6,884 nucleotides of DNA from positions 1 through 6,884 of the forward strand of contig CANGUJ010000213.1 in NCBI GenBank assembly GCA_947456845.1, given 5' to 3'. Numbering within the stretch: the first letter of the stretch is position 1; each line of letters starts with the position of its first letter. A program made the position numbers and the translations under genes. Below the pieces are notes generated by a model. It made no database searches. It was not told where the DNA came from and worked only from the letters and a program-made list of their open reading frames with translations. Shown here in pieces: positions 6,481-6,884 of the stretch. This DNA is from Burkholderiales bacterium (GTDB lineage Bacteria; Pseudomonadota; Gammaproteobacteria; Burkholderiales; JAEUOS01).

Positions 6481-6884
6481 TCACTTGGCCGCCGCGGACG
6501 GCTTCCAGTCGCGCGCCTTGTCTTCCGCGGCCTTGATCTCCTCGGGGCTCATGCGCGCCATGAGGTCGGGCAGCAGTTTCTCGGCGCCCGGCAAGCGCTC
6601 CGAGCCGGCCACCATCAGCCATTTGGCCGCCTCGATGCGCAGCGCGCCGGCTTCTGCCGGCCCCACGCCGGCGGCCGCGCTTTTCTGCATGAGCTGATTG
6701 GCCAGCATCACCTGCGCGCGCACCATGCCGCGATCGGCCGACCTGTTCCACCAGGCCTCGGCCCTGGCCGGATCGCGCGTGACGCCGGTCCCGGTGGGGT
6801 AGCGCATGCCGAGGATGAACTGCGAGATGGGTTCCCCCTTGTCGGCCGCCCGGGTCGCGAACTCGAGCGACTTGGGTTCGTCGC
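6481..6884 (-). CDS. Sel1-like repeat protein, C-terminal part
   Basis: The reading frame is open to the window edge, so the 5' end is missing; 133 codons before the TGA are visible. The upstream part reads [20 protein letters not shown] followed by [20 protein letters not shown] and [15 protein letters not shown]. This is the A-W-x-x-x-A-A-x-x-G / A-x-x-x-L-G-x-x-Y-x-x-G-x-G-V pattern of Sel1 repeats, which form alpha-alpha solenoids that bind other proteins. The last 60 or so residues are alanine-, lysine- and glutamate-rich helix ([17 protein letters not shown] near the end) without a clear repeat. Partner and location are unknown, and any signal peptide would lie outside. It stops 10 nt before dcd. 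An internal ATG at 6807 is not the real start because repeat sequence continues upstream of it. Confidence 0.8.
   Translation of the reverse strand, partial: DEPKSLEFATRAADKGEPISQFILGMRYPTGTGVTRDPARAEAWWNRSADRGMVRAQVMLANQLMQKSAAAGVGPAEAGALRIEAAKWLMVAGSERLPGAEKLLPDLMARMSPEEIKAAEDKARDWKPSAAAK

Noticed and set aside
1..6884. A defence island, phage region, mobile element or CRISPR array
   Set aside because: All genes belong to housekeeping or transport families with uniform GC-rich composition; no integrase, transposase, terminal repeats or regularly spaced repeats are seen.

Overview
The window is a GC-rich bacterial segment in which every supported gene lies on the minus strand, so transcription runs from high to low coordinates. 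The surE-pcm order followed by a probable lipoprotein start (nlpD in the classical cluster), a Pseudomonas-like 188-residue dCTP deaminase and strong GC codon bias all point to a proteobacterium. A betaproteobacterium is the best guess (inference). It reads as ordinary chromosome: I see no insertion sequence, phage gene, tRNA, rRNA or CRISPR array.

In transcription order, the first block (6884 to 5073) holds the C-terminal part of a Sel1-repeat protein, dcd (dCTP deaminase) and an N-formylglutamate amidohydrolase. They are separated by only 10 and 27 nt, which suggests one operon. Next comes a 135-nt spacer (4938-5072), the longest non-coding gap. It carries a strong dyad-symmetric hairpin (5004-5035), which makes it the natural place for a transcript boundary or an operator.

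The second block (4937 to 1558) is a membrane set: a CreD-type inner-membrane protein, a two-TM potassium channel with a cytosolic RCK/TrkA domain, and a ten-TM DMT/EamA transporter. The gaps are 12 nt and then a TTGA stop/start overlap, so the three are probably co-transcribed. The third block (1501 to 1) is the stress-survival cluster: surE (nucleoside monophosphate phosphatase), pcm (L-isoaspartyl protein methyltransferase, overlapping surE) and the first codons of a probable nlpD.

The families are all known and I see no clear undescribed system. The points most worth following are the hairpin/palindrome before creD, the creD-channel-transporter grouping with no creB or creC in view, the formylglutamate amidohydrolase with no histidine-utilisation genes in the window, and the N-terminal extension of Pcm that is read out of frame over the end of surE.
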